A stretch of DNA of 64,000 nt from Podocnemis expansa. Taxonomy: Eukaryota; Chordata; Testudines; Podocnemididae. The position numbers and the translations under genes are program-made. The DNA lies in assembly GCA_007922195.1 (NCBI GenBank), contig ML681963.1:142572070-142636069 (forward strand), given 5' to 3'. This document shows positions 33,135 to 45,300 of the stretch, piece after piece; positions within the stretch are counted from its first letter, which is position 1; the number at the start of each line of letters is the position of its first letter. The notes beneath the pieces are model-generated. The model was not told the DNA's origin. It saw nothing but the letters and a program-made list of their open reading frames with translations, and did not search any database.

Positions 33135-36100
33135 ATCTAGCCGGTTTGGTGTTATTACACACCTCTTGAGAACCCCTGCCCTATAGGGGCCCCATTGACT
33201 CAGGAACCACCCTTCAAGTTCATGGACAGCTTAAAGCTTAGGGCTGAGTTCAAGCAGCTTAGCAGGTAAATGCAATGCTTTCTACTAACAGAGAGAGTCC
33301 CTAAGACCTGTGGTTCAAGACCAGCTCTCCTGAAGCACCACAAACAGACTGGAAGAAAGCTGCATGCAATTACTTTGTGTAGTGCCTGCTGTCTAACCCT
33401 GGCCTTGCTGTATTCTTTCCATTTCTTCTCATGATTGATAAATGGAGGAGCCCTACCTCTTCCTCCTAGACCACCCCTTATATTTACTAATCCTTGGGTG
33501 GGGAAGCCCCCCCGCCTCCTTGCCACACGGCACCCCTTTGCTCCCTCTCGAGGTGCACAGGGTGAAAACAAAACGGGGACACCTTGTAAATGCTGGAAGG
33601 TATAGTGCCACCCCCCAGCCCTTCCCGAGGTAGACTGGGGGGTATTTTCTCCCTGGGTATGCTTCCCTCTATGGGGAGACATACACATTTTTCCTGTAAA
33701 ACCCTAACTCTGGCTCTCACACATCTCCAGCCAGAAATCTAAACCCCCTTCTCTCTCCCCAGAAGGGGTGACTTCTTGTTCCTCTCCTCACCAGAGGGTT
33801 CTTGTGCTCCCCCCCCAACATGCTGGGGTAGAGTCACCCACTCTCCCTTATTCACCCGTTCGCACCACTCTCTCTCTTTCCTGTCACGAACAACTCTCAA
33901 TAATGCAAGCTAAGGTACATTTCTGGTTCGGTGGTGACTTACACCCCTTCCAATCCAATGAGCTGGGTCAACCTAGCCCTGTTCTGCCTAGCGCTAGATG
34001 GGGATGTCGACTCCCACTTGCAAGACACGGGCACCTTGGGTTAGCTGTTTGTGACTCCCATGAAGGAGGGCGTAACCCCTTCCCGAAACCAACTCCCATC
34101 AGCTGTCAGTAGTTCTCTCAGTGGACATGATGAGAAGGCTCCACCATGATACAGCTTCTGGCCCTGTACTCCCTAAAGGGTCATTCTAACACCAAAGGAA
34201 GTGCTCCCTCCTCCTTTACTCCTGCAGCCTGCACTCTGGGGGAGTCGCAAGTGTTGTTACCTGACAATCAGGGATTCTGGTTCCTGTGAGCCCGCTCCTA
34301 CTCCCCAGGGCACAGCAGCGTGTCTACAGAGGAACTCTGAACCCTCTTAGCAAGTGCTATGGGTGCTAATGCGCCTGGGGTCTTTCCCCTACCAACAGAA
34401 CAAACCCAATAGTGACCTGGGTTGTCTCTCTCTCCTTTTTTTTTTCATGGAGACCTGGGGGGAAAATTCTTGGGGTCACCCCTTTCCCCTCCTTGCATTG
34501 GATGGATTCCCATCTGCCATTGGCTTTTGGTCTCCCTGATACTGATCCAGATCGATCCAGTATGTTCAGTACAAGTCTGAGCCCAAATTTGGGTTTCCCT
34601 GGGGGGTCTCTGCCTAGCGGGTGTCTTCTCAGTAGTTCACTTCCCAGAAGGCAACCGTATCACCGTGGTTACCTCTCATGATGGCTCCAGGGGTTTTTCT
34701 CTTGGGAGTTCCATCGTGTACAACTTCCTTTTTCCTCTCCAACCAAAGAGCCACCTTAGCTAGCAGCTGCTCTTTTGGCATATGTAAGCTCGTGTACTAA
34801 ATGATTACGAGAGTCCTCCAACACTTGAAGGAACCTGTTAAGGGCTCTGATCCCATTGATGGACCCTTCCTCCCAACCCTGAGGGAGCAGAATTGCTGAC
34901 ATTTGCCATTTTGCTGTGTCACAAACAAGCCTATTTGGGGTGTACCCCATTTGTGTACCAGGGTTCTTGGGGGAACTGGCTGAACCTCAGTAGAAGTCAA
35001 CAAACAAAACAGTGATGAAAGAATACTGAAGAGACAGACTGGAAAGTGTCTTAAATGGGAAGGCTGGGGCTACACCTAAACAGGGTGCCATGGCCTCACT
35101 CCATCCTCACTAGAGGAGGGTTTTCCTTCCTTTGCTTTTAGATCCATGGGATCTTCTGCATTGTTCCCACACTACAGTGAACCTCTTCCTAGTACGTATG
35201 TTTGCCCATGCTCTGCCACTTGAAGGCAGACACTTTTCTGTCAGCCCCACACTACTGTGGCCCCAACAGTCCCAGTTCCCGAAAGCGTGCTAGGTTTCAT
35301 AGTCTGTGGAGATGGTTTCCATGCCCTTTTGGGGGATACAAATCTACCTTTCAGACATCATCCTTAGTCACTGCAGTGCTTTGTATTCAACTTCACTCGG
35401 CTCAGTCCCTGTAGCGAATTGTTAGCCATCAGGCTGAGATAATAATGCTAATATCATTTCTTATGTCAGCACAATGTGGTAGGTGCCAACAGCTCACCTC
35501 ATACAATAGGGGAGTGTCACAATGCCTTTGAGAAGGGCATGTTGGCCTTCAGCAATGCCTTTAATACGAGGCCTCAGCTATGAGCAGTTTGCATATTTGT
35601 TATAGCCTTGACTAAGCACTCAGTTCTTATGCCAGCTCAAATGTTCTACCCACACCTTGTGTTGTAAGGGATAGCCATCTTTTAGCTCACATTCCCTGTG
35701 CTGTACTCTTTTACTCTAGGAAGGGGATGGGCTCCCTTTTACCTTCTCCTTCCTCACTCCTTGCAACCTTTCTCCTACAGTGAGTGCTCCAGATCCACAC
35801 AGTCGCCTCTTGCCTCTGATCTCCCTGTACTCTACTCTCTCTGACTAGGAAAAGGGCGGTATTCTTCTCCACCCTTCCCTTTCCTTGTCCCTTGCAGCAT
35901 CCTGTACTCACTGCTGTGGGCTGGGAGCTCCAGGATCACTTTATTTTCTTCACATTTACTGCACCCAATACGTGCTAGCCCCAGAAAATCTAGCTCTCTG
36001 GCCTCAGCATATCCGTATTTAACACCTCTTCGGGTCCTTTGCTCAATGACACTCGCTTTGACCATAGCCATAATGTGTCTTGTCTGACTCTTTATAGTAG

Positions 36101-36333
36101 GGTGACCTTAGGCCATTCTGCCCTTGTACATCGGCTAGCACTCAGGCAAACTGGGCCTTCTATCCTCCACTGGGTTAGGTACTGCTTTCTCAGGTTGCTC
36201 TTGCCTGGGCCAGGGTCCTTAGGTCAATACCTTAGACCTTCCAAGAACCTTACTCGTGGAGCAGTTACCCAGGATGGTGAGTGGCTGTGCAGAAGGCAGA
36301 AAAAAACAACTCCGCACACCATCCATCAGCATG
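33135..36333. other. DIRS-rich region with an RNase H-like trace on the minus strand
   Basis: Pyrimidine-rich and without intact genes. On the minus strand around 34840-34960 a frame encodes WGTPQIGLFVTQQNGKCQQF and CSLRVG, resembling the PxIDLFAT..N.KC..F.S stretch near the end of RNase H in DIRS and gypsy pol. The plus strand shows no better candidate. Confidence 0.4.
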
Positions 36334-36684
36334 GCTAGCAGTCACCTATTACTGAATGTATCCCAGCAGCGCTTGAAGAAGAATGGTGGGTTACTTACCA
36401 GAAACTGTCCTTCTTTGAGATTGTCTGCTTGGATTCATTCACAACTTTCCCTCCGTTCCCACACTTGGAGTTGGCAACTCCTAGGAACTGGGGAGGGGTT
36501 TGGAGGCAGCCACATATATAGCCACGGCATGGCACTGGGGGGGGGGGGCGGTGGCTGCCAGCCCTCTTTTGATAGGCTAGGGCAAAAAGTTCCGACCAAT
36601 CGTGCGCTGCAGCATGGATACACCTATTACCGAATGAATCTGAGCAGCCCATCTGGACGAAGTACAGTTACTTATAAGTAACCC
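36334..36684. mobile_element. DIRS-like terminal module
   Basis: TATTACTGAATGTATCCCAG, GGGTTACTTACCAGAAACTG and, at the right end, AGTTACTTATAAGTAACCCA. The reverse complement of 36480-36650 matches the left end at 30560-30720, with a CACATATATAGCC box, so it is an inverted terminal repeat. It contains a G13 run at 36537-36549. Confidence 0.7.
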
Positions 36685-37502
36685 ACCATTATATAGTTTA
36701 TTGGACTGACATCTGTTGGTAGACAGTCAAGCTTTTGAGCTGCATGGAGCTTTTCTTCTTCTATCTGTGGCTCCATGTGCCATACTGAGCCCTAAAGCTA
36801 AGCACACATTACTTCCTCATGCAGACACAGGCACCATTGTCATTGGTTTAAGCGGGAGTTTTGTTTGGGAAATACTGTAGGATTTGGCCTAGAGATGCCA
36901 TCAAAACAAGGCCCTGAATTTGGGAACAGTTCACACTAGGCCAAAGCAAACTTATAAGCCAGAGGTGCAGTTTTAAACACTGCTGATTGGTGCACAAATA
37001 AACAATTCTTTTTCTTCATAACTATCACTTTCTGTTCAGCAATTTATTTCTTATGGATTTAATTCAGTTGTTTTTGGCAAAATATGAGCTGAGCGTTTGA
37101 TCTTGAGAAAGTGCTAAGTGAAGCTAAACAAACTGTTCACAGTTTGGTCCATTTTTTTTAACTGGTTTGTGAATTTCCCAAAGAAGACACAGCATCCTCA
37201 GTTGTGTCTATAATACAGAGTAATTATTTGTGACGTTCTTCTACAGAAGAGACTTACTCTAGACATTATTCACAAACAGCATTCTTTGAGAATAATCACA
37301 AGTCCATGCTATATATGAAGATCACATGGTATTATTTTTTCCATTTAATTGGACAACTTGAGCTATGTGACAAACCATGGGCTTGACCCAAAGCTCATTA
37401 AATTGGGCCTTTCTATTAACTAGGGTTACCATACATCCAGTTTTTCCCAAACAGGTCCTCCTTTTCAGACACTACTCACTAGCCAGTAAGCTGAGCTTCT
37501 GT
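36685..37502. other. Spacer without recognised gene
   Basis: AT-rich; nothing recognised. Confidence 0.4.
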
Positions 37503-38050
37503 TACTGTTCGGAAGGGACAGCCGTGTTAGTCTAGTAAAGCAAAAAAAGCAAGGAGTCTTGTGGCACTTAAAGACTAATAGATTTATTTATCTCATGAGC
37601 TTTCATGGGAGAATATGCCACTTTGTCAGAGCTTTAAAGAGGGGTAATGCAGAGGAGTGTAAGACATGGGATAAGGTCATACTGCAACAGCAAATCAGAG
37701 CATTTGTAAGGATTCAAACTCTAGGAAACAGCATAGGGAGGGTGAAGTCAAATTACCTGTTATAATGTGAAACAGCTGAAATTCAATTAATGTAAAGCAG
37801 GGGTTAATCATGACTATGGATTCTTTTCCCATTATAACAGGTAATTTGACATCACCCTCCCTCTATGTGCTGTTTCCTAGAGTTTGAATCCTTACAAATG
37901 CTCTGATTTGCTGTCGCAGTATGACTTGATCCCATGTCTTACACGTCCCTGAATTTATTTTCATCCCATTCTGTAAGTTCCTCCTCTTCAAAGCATCTGG
38001 GATTTTCTCCCATGAAAGCTCATGTGATAAAGAAATCTGGTAATGTTCAG
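37503..38050. mobile_element. Long fold-back MITE (CAAAGGGGCAGC family)
   Basis: Begins GGAAGGGACAGCCGTGTTAG. Arms 37659-37767 and 37830-37942 are near-perfect inverted copies (GACATGGGATAAGGTCATAC against GTATGACTTGATCCCATGTC) around a loop of about 60 bases. Outer segments pair too (CTCATGAGCTTTCATGGGAG with CTCCCATGAAAGCTCATGTG). The fragment at 61497-61740 is a half copy. Confidence 0.85.
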
Positions 38051-38515
38051 CGCCCCTGTTGTGCTGTTCATATCCTGGTAGCAGTCTAGCCGTCTCTGCT
38101 CCAGTGCAGTTGCCTAGTCACCCCTGTTCCCCATTAGGACCTGGCTCCAGTGTTGCTTGGATCTGAAAAAGAAGACCTGTCCAGGAAAAACCAGATGTAT
38201 GGTAATGCCATATTAAGGTTAGTGAGTGTAAAGTCAGTCTCAGCACACTATGAACTGTGAATTTTGCCACTGAATAAATATACTCCATAATTCAAAATTT
38301 CAGTGCGTCTTCAAGCATTCTATAAAAAATGAATTGAAGTGCTTGCAAACATCAAACAGAAAACAGGATAGCATGGCTATAAATACCTTTCTTCTTTAAT
38401 TTAAATGAATAGTCGCAAAAATAACATTCCACTATTCATTCATGATAAAAATGAGTTTCTCAGGGTTCAAGTGCACATGCATTTAAAATATGAATGCAAA
38501 CTTACTGCTAAGTGC

Positions 38516-38662
38516 CCCCGTCTTCAAAGCGTCTGACAAAGTGGGATTTTTTCCCACAAAAGCTCATACAATAAATATATATTTTTAGTCTTTAAAAGTG
38601 CCACAGGACTCCTTGTTTGTTTTGTTTTACTGAACTAAACTAACACAGCTGCCCCTTTGAAA
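38516..38662. mobile_element. CAAAGGGGCAGC-family MITE, right half
   Basis: TCTTCAAAGCGTCTGACAAA, CCCACAAAAGCTCATACAAT, AGTGCCACAGGACTCCTTG and the end CTAACACAGCTGCCCCTTTG. Confidence 0.75.
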
Positions 38663-41179
38663 CTTACTGGCGTTAACCTGAGATCCTAATTCAAGCACCT
38701 GTTCCACCCTGATCAGTGATTTCTTGTGAAGCAAAGCCAGAGTAAAAACATCATGGAGCCTTCTGAAATGAACACAGGAAAGTGGCCATTCTCATGCCTG
38801 CCTTTTGGCATCATGATTTACCACATATGGCCAGCCTCCACAGCCTTTTTCCCGGCCCCTGATAACATCATGCAATGGGAGTGTGCAGTGCCATTCGCTG
38901 CACCTCAATATAATCATGTGGGCTTTACGTTCCTTCTTTCCATGTATTTTTCCAAGCAACGGAACCACACAGTTCTGGTCTACTAGCAACTAGTCATTAA
39001 CAACTGGGATGACTTTGTTGATTTTCTGTTTAGACAACTGCCAAACATCAGGATGGCAGATACTGCTTTAAACTGTTTAGCTTTAGTGAGAAATGTGTAC
39101 ATTTTAATCTTTTCATTTCACCTGGGAGTGGAACAGGGTGGGACAGGCTTGCTGGCCACCTGCAGTTCAGCCCTTCGTGCCCCCTAATTGTTGGTGGCCT
39201 AGGCAACCACTTGGTTGCCTATATGGAAGGACTGGCCCTGTATGTAATGTTTGCAGCTCTTTCTAAAGGCATCTGGGGTGCCGGTGACGGAGGATTGACT
39301 CCATGTCTGAAAGCTTTTTATTTTACACTCACAATTATTTTGTACTTAGAAGTCCCTGTAAATTATAGATTCTTTCTAAAAGGAATCAAGCGAGCCAGGA
39401 GTGTGTGCTAACTAATTTCTGCTGTACAGTACAATAACCTACAGAGCAAGCGACAGTGAATCGTTGAGCCCAAGCCCCAGAGGAATAAAGGTATTTAGAG
39501 CTAAGGTTCCAGTTTTGTTCCCCCTCTGGTTTAGGCGTAATTTCTGCTTTCCAGTAAATCAATCAGGCTCTGCTTTTTCTCTCCATTCCTTACTGTACTG
39601 GAGAGTTCCTTATTTGGATGGTTTGATTGCAACATGACTTCTACTTTAAGGCATTCCTGACTGCAATGGGATTCTTATCATCCATACAGAGTCCTGCTGT
39701 GACCGGGGGGGGGGGGTGTTTGCTTTCAGAACCCTGACTGAAGCCAGGAAATAGAGAACAATTTCCTGCCAGCAAACCTGTGTGTCACCCTTATTAAAAC
39801 TATGCCCATGAAGGGTTCTCAAGCATAGTTTTGATCACATTTGCCTTTCTTTGTGTCTGTAGTAGTTTTCACACCTCCCTCATGCTCCTGCCACATAAGC
39901 ACATATATATATGCTGCCACCCAGCTCTGAAGGCAAAGCAGAGCAAGACAGCTGTTGGTGGAGCGCCCATCTGGGCAGCAGTGCTACCTTCAGTGCTGGA
40001 TGTCTCTTCAGCAGCCACCACTCTCTTGCCACCCCACTATGAAGACAGAAAGGCTTCTCATACGCTCTTCTTTCACAAATGCATTCCATATCAGCCAAGG
40101 TGGGTGCATGTCTTTGTTGGAGAATCACTGCACCCAAGTAATAGCACTTCTAGCTGCACTATGGAATTGGAGGTTACTGGGCTTAACTTCTGAGGATGGA
40201 AATGGGTCCTGGCATGTAATCAGGAATCCTTTTTGCAGAGTGTAAGACATGTGTTACCACTATGGAGACTCTATAGACTATTTGGAGTGCTTGAAAAGAT
40301 TGTTTAGCATAAGTAGTTAATACATATTTCAAGAGACCATTCAAGGTGAATTAACCAGTTAACATGTTGGATCTTGGCAATTCTATCTATCTTACCAGGG
40401 TTAATCTCATGACTTCTGATATCCACTGCAGTGATCTTTTGTGGACTATCAATGTTTTATTTCAGCCTCTGGTCCTAAATGAATAATAAAGCAAAGCAGG
40501 GAGGTTGTCTCATCTACTGTGTGCCTATGTAGAAATGAAGTGGATAATGATATTTGGCCACCTGAAATCACATCAGAAATGGGATGAAGGTAAATATATC
40601 TATTATCGGTCAAGATTCCAAACCCTTAATGACATAAATCATTCAAATAATTTTTATGCCTAAAACAGTGTATAGAGCTCACCAGCTCTACGTCCTGACA
40701 TAACTTGAGGTGCTTCTTTATAATAGCAAAGCCAGAAAATGTCTGGTATGGTGTATAATGATAAAATAAAGCAATGTGGATATGAATGATGGATTTGCAT
40801 TTTTATTCCATATAATATTTTGGATGTTGTGGTATGAGACCCAAGAAAGAGTTACTGTAATCTAACTCTCTATGGTTGACAGGTGCCAGTGGCCAGCTAT
40901 AGAGTCTGTCAGTGAAACAGTTTTGATGATATAAAGCTTTTGTCTTGGGTTTCACCTATTATACTTATATCCCTGGTTATGAGTGTCTGCTTAGATAACA
41001 TGCATTTAACAGGCCTAGAGATGGGTGGAATGGATGATACATAGTAGGATAAGGATTATGGAAACTTTTTGCTTCCAATATGCTGTAACTACAGGTCTGA
41101 TATCTATGCCAATAACTCCTTTGCCTAATTTGGTATGGATGGATGTATTTAAACTACTCCTGTGGCTGGTATACACTTA
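38663..41179. other. Spacer without recognised gene
   Basis: Contains short open frames (for example plus 38726-38986) that match no family I know. Homopolymer G10 at 39706-39715. No exon supported. Confidence 0.4.
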
Positions 41180-41599
41180 GGCTAGGTCTACACTGGCAAT
41201 TTAGTTTGAATTAAGGAGGCTTAATTCAAATTAAATTAGTCTCTGTCTACATTGGATTTGTGTTACGTCTAATTAAGAAATTTCTTAATTCAACTTAATG
41301 AAAGCTTAGTTCAAATTAATAAGAACCACCAGTTAGTTTGAACTAAGCCTTAATTTGACTTCTTAGTTTGAACTCAGGATGATATAGACCTCGCTTAATC
41401 CTTAATTCAACTTTTTTAAGTTGAAATTAAGGGCAGTTAGGGCAAGTTAACAAAGTGGACGAAGTCGACTTAACTTGAAGTTAACTTAGTCCACTGTGTT
41501 AATTCTACTTAATAAGGTTGAGTTTAGCTTCAATTAAAGTCGAATTTATTAGTGTGAATTAATAAATCTGACCCAACTTTTTCTAGTGTAGACATAATC
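41180..41599. mobile_element. MITE with TTAGTTTGAA interior
   Basis: GGCTAGGTCTACACTGG and CTAGTGTAGACATAATC ends, with exact TTA duplications at 41177-41179 and 41600-41602. The interior repeats TTAATTCAAATTAA-like palindromes. Confidence 0.8.
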
Positions 41600-42129
41600 T
41601 TACAGATTTACTAAATTCCTAGGTTGTTAGATTACAAATTCTGCTTATTAATGAGAGTGCAAATATTGGTCCAGATTTCTGCTAGATGCACTCGTCACAC
41701 ACAGTGTAATTACATGGCCCTAAATTTTCAAATTCTGTGAATAAGTGCAGCTATATTTATTTGATGTTCTACTAAATCATCATTAATTGGAAGCAGCTCT
41801 TCAAGCATTTCTAGTGCACAGAGTGAAGTTGAAAACAATGGGGTCCTGATGATGTGACTATGTCTTAAAATATCCCCAGATCTTCTCAAAATGGCTTCTG
41901 ACTAGTGAATTAAATGTTTTGTTTTAGCAGACACCACCATAATGCCGAAGAATCTTGCCTGCTGGGACACAGAATATCTAGGTTTCTATAGATTCTACCA
42001 TTCAGAGAACTAACAATAGTTATTTAATGGACTTAAAAAATATGGCATTTTTTGCTTAGGCTTCAGGCAGATCTTCCTTTCTTTTAAAACGGTGAAGATT
42101 CACGTGTGCAGGTGAAAAAACACAAAGAG

Positions 42130-42382
42130 CTCTCACTTCTGAAATGTATCTTTAATCATTGAAAGCAAAAGAAACTAATTTAAAACTAAACAAAAGAGAC
42201 TGCTTGGAAAAAAGTTTCTCTCTCTTTTGTACACAAATAAATAGAACACAGTTGAAAATAATCAGAGGGCACAGAAGAGGTGGAAGAGGGAAAAGATGCA
42301 GTCTTGAATTATTCTTTGAAGATGAGATTAGTGCATAGTTTTTCCTAGTACTTCTTTCTCCATGCTGTTACATTTCTTCCCT
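42130..42382 (-). terminator. MUC2: Mucin 3'UTR with candidate poly(A) signal
   Basis: About 250 bases follow the stop codon. ATTAAA on the minus strand lies at 42151-42156. A T/G-rich stretch (TTTGTGTTTTTTCACCTG) follows at about 42107-42124, fitting a cleavage site near 42130. No AATAAA is seen on this strand between stop and site. The transcript end is inferred. Confidence 0.5.
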
Positions 42383-45300
42383 TCATTTCATTATTTTCCG
42401 AATGGCCCGCTTGACACGTTCGATGGGACTGTCTGCACTAGCGTCCTTTGACGTTTCTTTGCTCTTGGACTCTTCAGAGGAATTGGGCTCAGTGCAATGA
42501 GTGTCAAGACATTCACATCGGTCCACGTACAGGTATTTGTGCATCAAAGTTCCCCCATCAGGGCACTGCAGTTCAACTTCCTTCTGACTAGTCACCGTCT
42601 CCCTGCAGCAGGAGCATTTGTGGTCCATGGAGTTGGCCTCAGCAGAATATCTGTTTGTGTGGAAAAAAGATATCATTACACTTTGCCACAAGTTGGAATG
42701 CAGCAGAAAGAGACAGTGAAATGAGATATGATGAGCAATTTTGGTGAATAAGCTGCTGTAAGGAATTGGGAATAATAAATAAAAGGGTCTCTGTGATAGT
42801 GTGAGCTAGGATAGCTGCTTGTTTTGGTTATCTGGCAGAGTGCTGGCACCCACATTTAAGTATTATGGCATATGCTTTAAAAACCAAGCTACCAAGGCAA
42901 AGATTCTGAAAGGAGACTAAGGGAATTAGGCATCCAACTTCTATTAGAATTCAATGGGAGTTGGGTGCTAAATTTCTGTAGGCCCTTTTGAAATGCCAGT
43001 CCCAAACCATTTAAGTTTGATACTTTCTGATCACAACAGACCATGGGTGATATAGATAGCTGCAATATAAGTCACCGTGCACCATTCTTCCAATGAAACC
43101 AGTCTCAGCTATCCTGTAAGGATTAGCTTAATTCAGACTGTGAACTCTTTCGCTATGTCTACACTTCCCAAACTTAGCTTGAATTTGTTAATTCAAACTA
43201 ATAAGTTCAAATGTAGTTCAACCTACATTCAGACGTATTAGTTCGAATTAACAATGTGGACTAAGTTGAATTACAGTTAATTTGACTTAATCCACTTTGC
43301 AATAATAAATATATTTGTTAATCTTTAAGTGCCACAGGATTCCTTGTTTCTTTGTTTTACTGAACTAGACTAACATAGCTGCCTCTTTGGATTTTGTTAA
43401 TTCAAACTAACTGCCCTTAATTCAAACTAACAATTTGGATTTAAAAGTCCACACTGTACCAAGTTCAAACTAAGGATCGATCTAAAGGCTTAGTTTGACC
43501 TAAAGGGCAGGTCTTACTAGTTTGAACTAAGCTTTCATTAGTTCGAATTAAGGAATTCCTTAATTCAAAATAATGATATCCTAGTGTAGACAGGAACTAA
43601 GTTAGTTTGAATTAAGCCTCTTTAATTCAAACTAACTTGCAAGTGGAGACATAGTCTAAGTGTCCATAACTTTGTTATGTTTTTATACACTGGCTACCTC
43701 AGTGGGATCCTGACTGGGGCCTGTAGACACTGCACCAACCAAAAACAAATAATCTGCATAAGCAATTTATGACTCATTTTCCACATTGACTAAAAATGGG
43801 TTTTCCTCCAGCTAAGGACTGCCAATTGTACTAAATGACAGGCTGCAAATGATCATTTCATTTAGAAATTAGGGCTATACAGTTTATTTGTCAGAGGGTA
43901 TTCAGCAATTGCATTCCAGGTGTCTTACTAGACTCTAGCATAATGGTTCTCAACCTTTGTGGCCCAAGGACCACAAATATCATTTTTAAAACCCTGAAGG
44001 GCTACCAGTCTGTCAACCCATAAAACATGCACTGAGGTATACACTGCACTGACATATGCACCATTAAAAACTACATATAGCTACATATTTAAAGTAAATA
44101 TTTTGATGCTACTGTGCTTGTTTTTACATTCACTAAATTATACCTAGAAGTTATGCACAGTATGTGGCACACTCACAGAAAAAGCACTAGCATAGGTACA
44201 AACTGAAGCACATAGCTTGGCAGCTAAGTCATGGTAGGTGGCCTGCTAAGTGCAAGCCAAACTGGAAGGCACAGATTTTTGGAGTCCTGCTTTTCCTCAA
44301 GCATGGTAGGTCTTTGATAGCTGCCAGCAGCTCCCCTACCAGCCTCTTTCCTACCCCTCACTGCATCGAGAAAGAAGGAATTCAGCGAGAAGGCTTCTTC
44401 CTTGCTCCCATCCCCCTGGCTGCAGCAGGGAAACCACATGAGTCCTGATGCCCTGTGCACTCCACCTGGGTCCCTAAGCAATGACTCCCTTCTGCAGCCA
44501 AGGGGACAAGAGACCAGCGCTCCCCTCCCTGTGGCTTCAGCAGGGACACAGCACTTATGGACCAAAGCAGAACACCTTGCTATGGTCTCTGCTATAGCCA
44601 GGGGAAGAGGAGTACTGGTCTCCCACCCCTTGAATGCAGCAAGGAACTTGCATCAGTCTTGTAGCTCTGTGGCAACATGTTCCACCTGGGTCCTTAGGCA
44701 GTGGCTCCCTTCTGTAGCCAGCAGGAGGGGTGCAGAGGGCCACTTTGAAAGATCCTGAGGACCACTTTTGGTCCCCAGGCCATGGGCTGGGAAGCACTGC
44801 TCTAGCAGCTGTATCTCTAGTTTCTTCAAGGTTCTGTCATTACAGAGCAATGATACTGAGTACATTTTCACATACAGCCCTTGAGTACACACGGAGTATA
44901 TTCAAATGAAGTTTCTGTCTCTTCTTCCTCACCCCTTTTTCTTTTCATCATTGGAAAGTGGTTTCTCTGCCCTTAAAGATCAGCCCTGGTTGCCATTAGG
45001 ATATGCCCTGCAGTGGGAATGGACTCAATCCCACATATCTAAGTTGCTCTAACACCAATGAGCTGGCTCTCATTTTGTATGCATTAAGAAATCTAGATGA
45101 CTCTTTGGAAGTGAAGATGCAGCCCATGTGTCCCTCTGCTTTGGAGGAGTCAATTTTTCAGCCAGTTTCACCAGTTCAATATTTGACAGCTAAAAATTTC
45201 AAGAGACCAGTAGTCATGTCTTATCTAGCTCTTCTATTATTCTTCAGCCTAGTGATGCATTGTCCCTTTTTTAAAAACAGTCTATGTGCCAATTAAATTC

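Noticed and set aside
38726..38986. 86-codon plus-strand frame (EPSEMNTGKWPFSC...)
   Set aside because: Composition looks protein-like, but I recognise no family, there are no splice sites or neighbours, and it could be a chance frame in old DNA.
44224..44892. Open frames of 80-118 codons in the last mucin intron
   Set aside because: They are contained in a hAT-like non-autonomous element and carry no transposase motifs.
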